A DNA stretch of 64,000 nucleotides from Thermoplasmata archaeon (GTDB taxonomy: Archaea; Thermoplasmatota; Thermoplasmata; Lutacidiplasmatales; UBA184), in the NCBI GenBank assembly GCA_021817605.1, contig JAKAUN010000009.1, positions 1-64,000 on the forward strand, in the 5' to 3' direction. The notes beneath the pieces are model-generated. The model was not told the origin of the DNA and did not search any database. It saw only the letters and a list, made by a program, of their open reading frames with translations. Shown here piece by piece: positions 18,131 to 26,023 of the stretch. Every line of letters begins with the position of its first letter. Within the stretch, counting starts at the first letter, position 1. Made by a program: the position numbers and the translations under genes.

Positions 18131-18604
18131 ATGCAGCTCCCGATGTCGCGTGGCGACGCGCTTTCTCGGAGTAGCCGCCAGCGCCGGTTCGGTGCCCTGA
18201 TCATTGCCCTGGGCGCGGCCGGAGTAATGGGCGGTATGGGGTTGCTTGCCACCGTCCGATTCCCGTCGCCCCTTAGGGTCTACGCGCTTCTGGCAACGGT
18301 GGGTGCAGGTATCGGCCTGATTGTCTACGGATGGTCGCGGGTCGAGGCGGCCGTACGGCTGGGAGAAGTGCCGCTGAATCCCGAGGCAGCTCGAGTGGCC
18401 GCCCAGTGCGTTCGCCGGGCGGAGTGGCTTTGGGTTGTGGGCTTCTTCGTGGTGATTCTGGGGCCCCTACTGACCGGACTCGCTTGGCTTGCTCTGCTCG
18501 GGCTTGGACTCCTCGTTTACGCGGCCACCTCCTACTGGGCGGTCCTCCGCTACGAGCGAGAGCAACGGCTCTCCGGTCTGGGTCCGAGCGCTCCTTCGGC
18601 CTGA
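18131..18604 (+). CDS. Small four-helix membrane protein, unknown
   Basis: This 157-residue protein has four strongly hydrophobic segments: ALIIALGAAGVMGGMGLLATV, VYALLATVGAGIGLIVYGW, WLWVVGFFVVILGPLLTGLAW and LALLGLGLLVYAATSYW. A charged loop (LGEVPLNPEAARVAAQCVRR) separates helices two and three. ATG 18131 is chosen because the TATA-like ttaaac 26 bases upstream fits a leaderless transcript; earlier in-frame starts lie before that box. I do not recognise the family. Confidence 0.7.
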   Translation: MQLPMSRGDALSRSSRQRRFGALIIALGAAGVMGGMGLLATVRFPSPLRVYALLATVGAGIGLIVYGWSRVEAAVRLGEVPLNPEAARVAAQCVRRAEWLWVVGFFVVILGPLLTGLAWLALLGLGLLVYAATSYWAVLRYEREQRLSGLGPSAPSA

Positions 18605-19479
18605 GCCCTGGGCCTGTCGGTCGGCTTTCCGACCCCATCCCGGCATACTTCCCACCGCCCGGGATCGAAGAGGGAATCGCGCTGGGCGGCGAGCCGGTTA
18701 TGGTTCCCGACGCCGACGAGAACGCAGGTCCCGTACTTCCTGTGCGACCCACACCCCCGAGAGCTGGCGGCCCTTGGTGCCATTGTCACACCCTTCCTTC
18801 CAGCTCGGCTGCCGGGGAACAACGCACCCGTTCTCACCGGCGGGTCAGCCAGAAAGAGGGCCTCCCTCTGTCGAGCGTCTCAGGCCAAGCTGCACCCAGC
18901 TCGCACGGGGGCCCGGGTCAGCGAACAGAGACCCGGCTGGACCGAGAGCGAGAATTCTGGCTGCAGGGGTCCCCAGGGTCGTGCCTCGGTCCGACGCCGT
19001 CCTTGCGTTGGCCGGCGACGGGCTCAAGGAGCGGTTGGAAATTCGGGCCGGACTAGGCCACCCACCTAGGCTCCTCTGCAGACGCTCATCGACAATTTCC
19101 GAGCTCTCACGCCTTGGCTCGCGTTACCCTCGTCCGTGACCTTGACGGAACCTTCCTGGACCTCCTTTCCGTACGTGGAGCGGGCCCCGGGAGAGCTCAA
19201 GGATGGCGAGACGGTGATGAATCATTGGCCGTCTCACCCCGGGATGGGGGTGCTCACGAACTCCCTCTGTGCCTGCCCTCCGGCGCGCGAGCGGGGCGAG
19301 GGGCGGCTCCGAGCCGCTCGGTAGTGCCCGATGCACCACAACGCGGAACGAACGTCCTCTTCGGCGCCTTCCTGACCGAAAGAGGGGAGAAGTCCCCGCG
19401 CCCCAGGGAGGCCGAAAGGGTTAGCTCCTTATCTACGGTGGAGGACCGAACGGTGGGAGCTCGTCGGCACGTCTCTACC
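18605..19479. other. Long intergenic stretch, no supported gene
   Basis: About 875 bases have no frame with convincing protein character on either strand. Long open frames here are Arg/Pro/Ser-rich and overlap each other. I could not identify a structured RNA. A TATA-like ttatcta at 19429-19435 belongs to the next gene. The stretch is unusually long for this compact region. Confidence 0.4.
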
Positions 19480-20157
19480 ATGGACCCGACGATCTCGCAC
19501 CCGGACTCGGTTGGTCGAATGAGTGAGGACCCGGACGACGCCCGAGTTTCCCCCTCGGAGGCCGCTGCTCCTACGAAGCCGCAAGCTGACGGGGAGGAGG
19601 CTCCCGATCTCGACGAGGAGGGGCGTTTCCGGGCCCGGGGGACGCTCTCCTACGCCGTCGTGGGGACCTACGTCTTCCTCCTCCTGTTCTTCGTCTACCT
19701 CTCCCGGTCCAGCTTTTTCGGCACGTTTGGCTGGACGCCGTACCTGCTCCTCGCGGTGACCGCCGTCTTCCTGGCGCGCTACCTCTCCACGACCTACACT
19801 ATCGACGACACCCGGCTGCGGGCTTGGCGCGTCCTCGGCGGGCGATCCGTCCCGCTCGAGGAGGTGCGGGCGATCGAGTACGCGAGCATGCGGGACCTCG
19901 TCCCCATCGGCGGGGGGCTCACGATGGGCTCGTGGGGATGGAGGGGTCATCTCTACAGCCCGTCGATCGGGGAGTTCGACTCGATCTATACCGACCCGGT
20001 CCGGGGCCTCCTCGTCACGGCGGGGGCCTACCCGCTCTACATCTCCCCGAAGGACCCCGAGGGGTTCGCGCGCGAGCTCTCGCGTCGCGTGCGCTCCTAC
20101 ACCGGACCGCTCTCCAAGGATGTCGGCAGCCCCGGGCCGGGCCGACCCGCTCAGTAG
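19480..20157 (+). CDS. Membrane protein with bacterial PH-like domain
   Basis: The 225-residue protein has an acidic N terminus and two membrane helices (YAVVGTYVFLLLFFVYL and PYLLLAVTAVFLARYL). A cytosolic domain follows with TYTIDDTRLRAWRVLGGRSV, EEVRAIEYA, GLLVTAGAYPLYISPKDPEGF and a final basic helix. This is the pattern of prokaryotic membrane-anchored PH-like domains. ATG 19480 follows a TATA-like box at 19429-19435; ATG 19519 is an alternative. The 3' end overlaps the convergent sulfur-carrier/E1 gene. Ligand unknown. Confidence 0.8.
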   Translation: MDPTISHPDSVGRMSEDPDDARVSPSEAAAPTKPQADGEEAPDLDEEGRFRARGTLSYAVVGTYVFLLLFFVYLSRSSFFGTFGWTPYLLLAVTAVFLARYLSTTYTIDDTRLRAWRVLGGRSVPLEEVRAIEYASMRDLVPIGGGLTMGSWGWRGHLYSPSIGEFDSIYTDPVRGLLVTAGAYPLYISPKDPEGFARELSRRVRSYTGPLSKDVGSPGPGRPAQ

Positions 20158-21617
20158 ACCGGCAGGTTCGGGTCGATCCGCTCGGCCCAGGCGTTGATGC
20201 CGCCGCGGAGGTTCCGCACGTTGGTGAAGCCGAGCTCGAGGAGAGTGCGGACGGCGTCCGCCGATCGGGCGCCGCTGCGGCAATAGAGGACGAGCTCGCG
20301 CGCCCGCGTGAGCTCGCTCATCCGCTCGGTGAGCTCGCCCTTCGGGATGGTGAGGGGTGCCCGGGAAAGCTGGCTGATCTCCCACTCCTCGGGCTCTCGG
20401 ACATCCACGAGGAGCGGAGGCTCCTCGCCCGCCAGGGCGTCCCGAAGCTCTTCAGGAGTAATCTCGGGGACTCCCGGGGACGCCGCTCCGGGAGGCGCCA
20501 CACCGCAGAACTGTAGGTAGTCTACCAGTCCCTTTTGGGTCGCCTTCGGCGAGCAGAGCACGCACTCCGGGTTCTTCGCGAGGGCGAGCTCCCGGAAGCT
20601 CATCGTGCCGGCGTCGTAGAGCAGGAGCCGGCCGACCAGAGGCTCGCCGAGTCCGAGGAGGATCTTGATCGCCTCGGTCGCCTGGAGCGCTCCGACCACG
20701 CCCGGGAGGACCCCGAGCACGCCGGCCTCCGCGCAGGACGGGACGAGGTCGGGAGGCGGAGGCTCGGGGTAGAGGCAGCGGTAGCACGGCCCCCGACGGG
20801 CGTCGAAGACGCTCACTTGGCCCTCGAAACGGTAGATCGACCCGTAGACGTTCGGTTTCCCCAGCAGCACGCAGGCGTCGTTGACGAGGTAACGTGTCGG
20901 GAAATTGTCCGTCCCGTCGACCACGAGGTCGTAGGGCCGCAGGACCTCCATCGCGTTGGTCGAGTCGAGCCGTCCGGCGTGCGGGACGATGGTGACGCCC
21001 GGGTTGAGCCCCTCGAGCCGTTCGCGAGCCGCCTCGAGCTTGGGCCGCCCGAGGTCGGCGGTCGAGTAGAGGACCTGGCGCTGCAGGTTCGACAGTTCGA
21101 CCGCGTCCAGATCGACCAGTCCGATCGTGCCGACCCCGGCCGCGGCGAGGTAGAGCGCCGCGGGCGCCCCGAGCCCACCGGTGCCGACCAGGAGGACCTT
21201 CGCGTTGCGCAGCGCCTTCTGGCCGGCGACGCCGACCTCGGGAAGGAGCAAGTGTCGGCTGTAGCGTCGCAGCTCCTCGGAGGTGAAGGCGCGTCCTCCC
21301 TCCCGGGGCGTTGCCCCCGGCGCCATCGTCCCGGAGGGGGCTCCGCCGGCGATCGCGGGAACGATCGACAGCACGTCCCCGTCCCGGACCGCGGTCTGGT
21401 CGCGCGCGAGGGTACGGACGTCCTTGTCGTTCAGGTAGACCGAGACAAAGTTGCGCAGGGCCCCGTCCGGCGAGAGCAGATGGCGCCGGAGCGCCGGGTG
21501 GGTCTCGGTGAGCGAGCGCAGCAGCGCCCCGACCGTTTCCCCCTCGACGAGGACCTCGGCGTGGCCGCCGGCAAATCCGCGCAGAGGCGTCGGCACCTTG
21601 ATCGGTATCCTTGCCAT
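20151..21617 (-). CDS. Fused CysO-like sulfur carrier - MoeB/E1 - rhodanese
   Basis: This 488-residue protein has three parts. Residues 1-92 are a ubiquitin-fold sulfur carrier with VYLNDKDVR and the end VPAIAGG (Gly-Gly at 91-92), very close to the VxGG end of mycobacterial CysO. Residues about 110-365 are a MoeB/ThiF-type adenylating domain with GTGGLGAPAALYLA, DGTDNFPTRYLVND and two Cys pairs (CYRC, CVLC) for zinc. Residues about 385-488 are a rhodanese with active loop CRSGARS. The E1 would adenylate the carrier tail and the rhodanese deliver sulfur as thiocarboxylate. The Gly-Gly is internal, followed by a linker, so cleavage would be needed to free it; a JAMM peptidase gene sits 21 bases upstream. 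Domain calls are firm, processing is inference. Confidence 0.93.
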   Translation of the reverse strand: MARIPIKVPTPLRGFAGGHAEVLVEGETVGALLRSLTETHPALRRHLLSPDGALRNFVSVYLNDKDVRTLARDQTAVRDGDVLSIVPAIAGGAPSGTMAPGATPREGGRAFTSEELRRYSRHLLLPEVGVAGQKALRNAKVLLVGTGGLGAPAALYLAAAGVGTIGLVDLDAVELSNLQRQVLYSTADLGRPKLEAARERLEGLNPGVTIVPHAGRLDSTNAMEVLRPYDLVVDGTDNFPTRYLVNDACVLLGKPNVYGSIYRFEGQVSVFDARRGPCYRCLYPEPPPPDLVPSCAEAGVLGVLPGVVGALQATEAIKILLGLGEPLVGRLLLYDAGTMSFRELALAKNPECVLCSPKATQKGLVDYLQFCGVAPPGAASPGVPEITPEELRDALAGEEPPLLVDVREPEEWEISQLSRAPLTIPKGELTERMSELTRARELVLYCRSGARSADAVRTLLELGFTNVRNLRGGINAWAERIDPNLPVY

Positions 21618-21638
21618 GATGAGCTCCCTCCGAACGGA

Positions 21639-22109
21639 TCAGGCGCCTCCCGACGCGACGGACGGGGGCGTCGTCTCGGTGGCGAGGGCGACGCGGACGA
21701 ACTCCCCGCGATCGGGATCGAGCTGGAAGGCTCCCACCTCGGGCGACGGGTCCCCCGCCGTCACGGAGAGGATCACGTAGGAGTACCAGGGCCAGGCGTG
21801 GTCCTGGTCGAAGCGGGACGGCCGGGCCGGCTGGTCCGGGTGTGAGTGGAAGAAGCCGCAGACCACCTCGCCCCGCTCGATCGCCCGGCGCTCGGCCTCG
21901 CGCAGCTGCTCGGCGGAGATGACGAAGCGACGGTGGCGCTCCTCGACCCGCTCGTTCGGGGCGAGGGCGACCGAGCCGATGGGCCGGGGGGAGAGCTCCA
22001 CCCGGTCCGCGGACGAGAAGAGGAAGCCGCAGCACTCCTCCGGATAGCTCTCGCGGGCGTAGCCCCGCATCTCCTCGAGGAGCGAGGACGGTACGGAGAG
22101 CCCCCTCAT
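21639..22109 (-). CDS. JAMM/MPN+ metallopeptidase, Mec+-like
   Basis: This 156-residue JAMM protein has all catalytic elements: Glu in YPEECCGFLF, and GFFHSHPDQPARPSRFDQD, a perfect H-x-H-x10-D zinc motif. Prokaryotic stand-alone JAMM enzymes such as Mec+ cut after the Gly-Gly of sulfur carriers, releasing cysteine from the CysO-cysteine adduct. The ATG overlaps the cysteine synthase stop (ATGA), and the fused carrier/E1 gene starts 21 bases downstream. Context strongly suggests action on that carrier, both to expose Gly-Gly and to free the amino acid. It is cytosolic, with no signal peptide. Confidence 0.93.
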   Translation of the reverse strand: MRGLSVPSSLLEEMRGYARESYPEECCGFLFSSADRVELSPRPIGSVALAPNERVEERHRRFVISAEQLREAERRAIERGEVVCGFFHSHPDQPARPSRFDQDHAWPWYSYVILSVTAGDPSPEVGAFQLDPDRGEFVRVALATETTPPSVASGGA

Positions 22110-23071
22110 GCCGTCGGCTCCTGCCCGGGGCTCCCGCCGCTGTCGGGCAGGACCGTGACCACGTAGGCGCCTTCGCTCCGGCCGCCGACCCGCAACGACG
22201 CGACGAGCGCCGCGGCGGAGGAAAGGCCCACCACGAGCCCCTCGTCACGGGCGAGGGCCGCGCGCAGCGCGACGGCTTCCTCGGTTGCCACGCGCTCGGT
22301 CCGGTCGACCAGCGCCTCGTCGTAGGTCGAGGGGCGTCGTGCGGTGGGGAGGTGCTTGAGGCCCTCGAGCGCGTGCATCGGCTCGTCCGGCTCCACTCCG
22401 ACCACTTGGATCGAGGCTTCCTGTTCCTTGAGAAAGCGTGCGGTCCCCGTGATCGTCCCGCCTGTTCCGACCCCACAGACCAGGTGCGTGAGGCGCCGGC
22501 GCGACTGGCGCCAGATCTCCGGACCCGTGGTCCGGTAGTGGGCGAGAGGGTTCTGGGGATTGTTGTACTGGTCGGCGAAGAAGTACCGCTCGGGGGCGGA
22601 CGCCGCCAGGGCGCGAGCCTCTTCCTGGGCGCCGTCGGTCCCGGCACCGGGATCGGTGAGGACCACGCTGGTCCCGAGGGCGCTCAGGCGCGCCAACCGT
22701 TCGGCGCTGGCGTTGCGAGGGACGAAGAGCGTGACCGAAAAGCCAAGACGCGCGCCGAGCATCGCGTAGGCGACCGCGGTGTTGCCGCTCGAAGCGTCGA
22801 CCAAGGTGCGGCCGGCACCGAGGTCCCCTGCCTCGATCGCCGCACGCACGATGGCAAGGGCCGCGCGGTCCTTGACCGAGCCGCTGGGATTCGTCGCCTC
22901 GAGCTTGCCCCACAGCTCGAAGGCTCCGCCGTGGCGAGCGACCAGGCGGCGCAGCGGAACGAGCGGGGTGTTGCCGACGACGGCCAGAAGCGGGTCGTCC
23001 AAGAGCTCGGAGGCCCGCGGAGAGGCCCCCCCGAAGGACGTGGTCAGCCGAGCTGGATCAGATGCGCGCAC
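22106..23071 (-). CDS. PLP-dependent cysteine synthase (CysK/CysM family)
   Basis: This enzyme of about 321 residues replaces the beta-substituent of an activated serine with sulfide or a carrier thiocarboxylate. It shows VGNTPLVPLRR, the PLP lysine in NPSGSVKDRAAL, the DASSGNTAVAYA substrate loop and the phosphate loop CGVGTGGTITGTARFL. The operon with a carrier/E1 protein and a JAMM peptidase matches the CysM type that uses a protein thiocarboxylate. GTG 23071 overlaps the regulator's end by 28 bases and gives normal family length. Longer starts would run deep into the regulator; a CTG overlapping its stop (23047) is another possibility. Confidence 0.9.
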   Translation of the reverse strand: MRASDPARLTTSFGGASPRASELLDDPLLAVVGNTPLVPLRRLVARHGGAFELWGKLEATNPSGSVKDRAALAIVRAAIEAGDLGAGRTLVDASSGNTAVAYAMLGARLGFSVTLFVPRNASAERLARLSALGTSVVLTDPGAGTDGAQEEARALAASAPERYFFADQYNNPQNPLAHYRTTGPEIWRQSRRRLTHLVCGVGTGGTITGTARFLKEQEASIQVVGVEPDEPMHALEGLKHLPTARRPSTYDEALVDRTERVATEEAVALRAALARDEGLVVGLSSAAALVASLRVGGRSEGAYVVTVLPDSGGSPGQEPTA

Positions 23072-23688
23072 CGGGACCCCCCTCGTCCGATGGAGTCCTG
23101 AAGGTCGACTCCCACCTCGCCGAGGAGGGCCTCCGTGAGGTGCTTGTCGAAGATGTCGCAGAGGAGGAACGGATGCGTGAGCGCGCTGCGGCGGAAGACA
23201 CAGTTCGCGCGGAGAACGCGCCACCGTCCGTCCGGGCTCTTCTCGACCATCGCCCGGAAGCCGAGACGGTTGAGCAGCACCACCAGGTTGTGCGCCTTCT
23301 CTTCGTCGGTCGCCCCGGGAGGGATGTCGCGGGCGACGAGTCGGGCGAGGCGCTCGGCCGCGCGCGCGAAGAGCGCGCCGACGTACCCTTCTCCCTCGCC
23401 GGAGAGGAGCTCCTCGACGATCGCGTCGAGCATGAGATCGTACTTCTTCGGGAAGAGTTCCTGTCCCCGGCCGGTGAGCGAGAAGCGCTTTCGCGGTCGC
23501 CCGACGCCCTCGCGATGGAAGGTTGGGACGACCAGGCCCTTCTCCTCCATCCGTTCGAGGTGGCCCCGCGCAGCGCTCTCCTGGATCCCCAGCACCAAGG
23601 CGAGGTCCCTTGCGGTGCGGGGCGATTCGGCCAACTGCTCGAGGATCTTCCCGCGGGTTCCTTCGAAGGTTTCCAGCTCGGCCGCCAT
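23044..23688 (-). CDS. SufR-like winged-helix regulator with C-terminal cysteines
   Basis: This 214-residue protein has an N-terminal winged helix-turn-helix (ILEQLAESPRTARDLALVLG, AARGHLERMEEKGLV and VGRPRKRFSLTGRG). Its C-terminal domain has Cys in ANCVFRRSA, LLCDIFDKH and SRCAHLI, placed like the Fe-S ligands of SufR, which represses suf genes when holding a cluster. It is divergent to sufC and heads the cysteine-synthesis operon, so it likely reads Fe-S status and controls both sides. ATG 23688 is used because the longer start at 23733 falls inside the promoter element. Regulation is inferred from family and position. Confidence 0.85.
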   Translation of the reverse strand: MAAELETFEGTRGKILEQLAESPRTARDLALVLGIQESAARGHLERMEEKGLVVPTFHREGVGRPRKRFSLTGRGQELFPKKYDLMLDAIVEELLSGEGEGYVGALFARAAERLARLVARDIPPGATDEEKAHNLVVLLNRLGFRAMVEKSPDGRWRVLRANCVFRRSALTHPFLLCDIFDKHLTEALLGEVGVDLQDSIGRGGSRCAHLIQLG

Positions 23689-23722
23689 TTGCGTGGTCCG
23701 ACCCCGCGCTACGCGGTGGGGA

Positions 23723-23734
23723 GATTTACACACC
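23723..23734 (+). promoter_or_regulatory. Candidate SufR operator, sufR/sufC intergenic
   Basis: GATTTACACACC occurs here and again at 29676-29687 before sufD. On the minus strand it begins 8 bases after the TTTAAA box, between that box and the expected sufR start. Seen from sufC it lies just upstream of the TATA box. A bound repressor could block both promoters. The exact repeat and spacing are seen; SufR binding is inferred. Confidence 0.6.
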
Positions 23735-23742
23735 GCGCCATG

Positions 23743-23750
23743 TTTAAATA
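23743..23750 (+). promoter_or_regulatory. TATA box for sufC (and, in reverse, sufR)
   Basis: TTTAAATA lies about 28 bases before the sufC ATG at 23775, so the transcript should be leaderless. The symmetric TTTAAA core can also serve the minus-strand regulator gene. Confidence 0.75.
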
Positions 23751-23774
23751 ACGGTATCGGCTCGCAAATGTACG

Positions 23775-24557
23775 ATGGAAGGCACGAAGCTCTCGACGCC
23801 GCACGTCCTTCAGGTCGAGAATCTGCACGTGGAGGTCGCCGGAAAGGAGATTCTCCGCGGGGTCAACCTCACGCTCAAGAGCGGAGAGCTCACGGCGCTC
23901 ATGGGACCGAACGGCTCGGGGAAGAGCACCCTCGCCTACGCGCTCATGGGTCATCCGAAGTACAAGGTGACCGCGGGTCGGGCGCTGCTCGACGGCAAGG
24001 ATCTGCTCACGATGCCGGTCGACCAGCGCTCGCGGGCGGGGCTCTTCCTAGGCTTCCAGTACCCGCAGGAGGTCTCGGGCCTCTCGCTCTCGAAGTTCCT
24101 CTGGACGACCTACATGCAGCGCCACACGGCGCAGACCGCCGACGCGGCCCGCTTCGATAGGGAGCTCAAGACCCATCTCGGCTACCTCGGGATGGACGAT
24201 GCGTTGCTCAAGCGTTCGCTCAACGAAGGGTTCTCCGGCGGGGAGAAGAAGCGGGTCGAGGTCCTCCAGATGGCGACGCTCACGCCGGTCTTCTCGATCC
24301 TGGACGAGCCGGATTCCGGTCTCGACATCGACGCGGTGAAGGCGGTCGGGGAGACGGTGGCCAAGCTCCACCGACCCGACGCCGGGATCCTGGTGATCAC
24401 GCACTACCAGCGGATCCTCAAGTACCTCAAGCCGGATCGCGTGCACGTCATGGTCGACGGCCTGATCGCCCTCTCGGGCGGCCGCGAACTCGCCGAAGAG
24501 CTCGAGGCAAAGGGTTACGACTGGGTTCGCGTCGGGGTTCCGGGGACGTCCGGGTAG
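23775..24557 (+). CDS. sufC: SufC, Fe-S assembly ATPase
   Basis: This 260-residue ABC-type ATPase drives the SufBCD scaffold that builds Fe-S clusters. It has Walker A GPNGSGKSTLAYALMGH, Q-loop GFQYPQEVSG, signature FSGGEKKRVEVLQM, Walker B SILDEPDSGLDID and H-loop VITHYQRIL. The SufC-specific PDSGLD and GEKKR elements are intact. The start follows a strong TATA box and appears leaderless. Next are sufS (28 bases later) and sufB; sufD lies apart on the other strand. Confidence 0.97.
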   Translation: MEGTKLSTPHVLQVENLHVEVAGKEILRGVNLTLKSGELTALMGPNGSGKSTLAYALMGHPKYKVTAGRALLDGKDLLTMPVDQRSRAGLFLGFQYPQEVSGLSLSKFLWTTYMQRHTAQTADAARFDRELKTHLGYLGMDDALLKRSLNEGFSGGEKKRVEVLQMATLTPVFSILDEPDSGLDIDAVKAVGETVAKLHRPDAGILVITHYQRILKYLKPDRVHVMVDGLIALSGGRELAEELEAKGYDWVRVGVPGTSG

Positions 24558-24585
24558 GACGCTCCCCCGTCGGGGAGGTCGGGCG

Positions 24586-25845
24586 GTGGGACTCGAGGCG
24601 TGTCGGGGCGATTTCCCGATCCTCTCCCGCGCCACGGGCGGCCATCCTCTGATCTACCTCGACTCGGCGGCGACCTCCCAGAAACCGCGCTCCGTCCTCG
24701 ACGCCGAGGAAGGCTTCTACGCGCGGACCAACGCGAACGTCCACCGGGGGGTCTACGAGCTCAGCGTCGAGGCGACCGACGCCTACGAGGCCGCCCGCGC
24801 CCGGACCGCTAGGTTCCTGGGCGCGAAGGACCCGAACGAGGTCGTTTTCGTCCGGGGGACGACCGAGGCGCTCAACCTCCTCGCGACAAGCCTCGGACAA
24901 TCGGTCCTCGAGCGGGGCGACCGGGTCGTCGCCACGATCATGGAGCACCACTCGAACCTCGTCCCCTGGCACTTCCTGCGGGAGCACGCCGGCATCCAGA
25001 TCGACTTTGTCGACATCGACGACGAGGGACGGCTGCGGCTCGAGGAGCTCGACCGCTACCTCGCCGCCGGCCGAGTTAAGGTCGTCACACTCACCCACGT
25101 CTCCAACGTCCTCGGCACCGTGAACCCTGTCCGGGAGATCGCGGAGAAGGCGCACGCGCACGGCGCCCTCGTCGTGCTCGACGCGGCGCAGTCCGCCCCG
25201 CACCGCCGACTCGACGTCGCGGAGCTGGGCGTCGACTTCCTCGCTTTTTCCGGCCACAAGATGCTCGGCCCGATGGGCATCGGCGCCCTGTGGGGAAAGG
25301 CCGAGCTGCTCGCCAAGCTGCCGCCGTACATGGGCGGGGGCGAGATGATCGACCAGGTCCGCACCGATGGGGCGAGCTACCGCGAACCTCCCCAGCGGTT
25401 CGAGGCGGGGACGCCGAACGTCGGCGGCGCGATCGCGCTCGGGGCGGCGATCGACTACCTCGAGCGGGTCGGCTGGGACGAGCTGAGGACGCACGAGCGG
25501 CGGCTCCTCGAGCGGCTTCTCCAGGGAGCCCGCGAGAGGGTCGGGGGGAAGGTGAAGGTCTTCGGCCCCCACGAGACTCGGGACCGGGAGGCCGTGGTCT
25601 CCTTCGCTCTCCAAGGCGTGCATCCCCACGACGTGGCGAGCCTTCTGGATGCCGAGGGGATCTGCGTGCGCGCCGGACACCACTGCGCCCAGCCCCTCAT
25701 GCAGCGGCTCGGCGTCCCGGCGCTTACCCGGGCGAGCCCTTACCTCTACAACACCGAGTCCGAGATCGACCGGCTCTTCGACGCGCTCGAAAAGGTCGAC
25801 CGGCTCTTTGCCGGGGAGAAGCTCCCCACGGGCACAGCCCGCTAG
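24586..25845 (+). CDS. sufS: SufS, group II cysteine desulfurase
   Basis: The 419-residue PLP enzyme takes sulfur from cysteine as persulfide for Fe-S assembly. It has VIYLDSAATSQKP-like LIYLDSAATSQKP, TNANVHRGVY, VVLDAAQSAPH, the PLP lysine in FSGHKMLGPMGIG and the catalytic Cys in RAGHHCAQPLM. The GTG start is 28 bases after the sufC stop. Its sulfur acceptor is probably the SufU protein encoded at 30080. Cysteine supply would come from the divergent operon. Confidence 0.96.
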   Translation: MGLEACRGDFPILSRATGGHPLIYLDSAATSQKPRSVLDAEEGFYARTNANVHRGVYELSVEATDAYEAARARTARFLGAKDPNEVVFVRGTTEALNLLATSLGQSVLERGDRVVATIMEHHSNLVPWHFLREHAGIQIDFVDIDDEGRLRLEELDRYLAAGRVKVVTLTHVSNVLGTVNPVREIAEKAHAHGALVVLDAAQSAPHRRLDVAELGVDFLAFSGHKMLGPMGIGALWGKAELLAKLPPYMGGGEMIDQVRTDGASYREPPQRFEAGTPNVGGAIALGAAIDYLERVGWDELRTHERRLLERLLQGARERVGGKVKVFGPHETRDREAVVSFALQGVHPHDVASLLDAEGICVRAGHHCAQPLMQRLGVPALTRASPYLYNTESEIDRLFDALEKVDRLFAGEKLPTGTAR

Positions 25846-25985
25846 CGGCGCACCGCCGCTCCCGCCGGAGCGACACTCCGCTCGTGCACGGCCCTCGGGA
25901 GGTGTAGCCTTCTCACCTACACCGACCGCGGGGGGCCACTCTCCACCGATAGGGGGGACGGAGTAGCGCGGGAAGCGACCTCTGA

Positions 25986-25993
25986 TTTAAATA
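25986..25993 (+). promoter_or_regulatory. TATA box for sufB
   Basis: TTTAAATA lies 38 bases before the sufB ATG, in a 178-base gap after sufS. sufB therefore has its own promoter in addition to any read-through. The 12-base element near sufC and sufD is not present here. Confidence 0.7.
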
Positions 25994-26023
25994 CGCCGCG
26001 GTGCTGGAATTAGCTGGGCGACC

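Noticed and set aside
19201-19260. Possible C/D RNA at GTGATGA (about 19215)
   Set aside because: No D box at a suitable distance and no end stem.
20452-22647. 731-codon minus-strand frame across the carrier/E1, JAMM and cysteine synthase genes
   Set aside because: Arg/Pro/Gly-rich product in a shifted frame; the three real genes explain the region.
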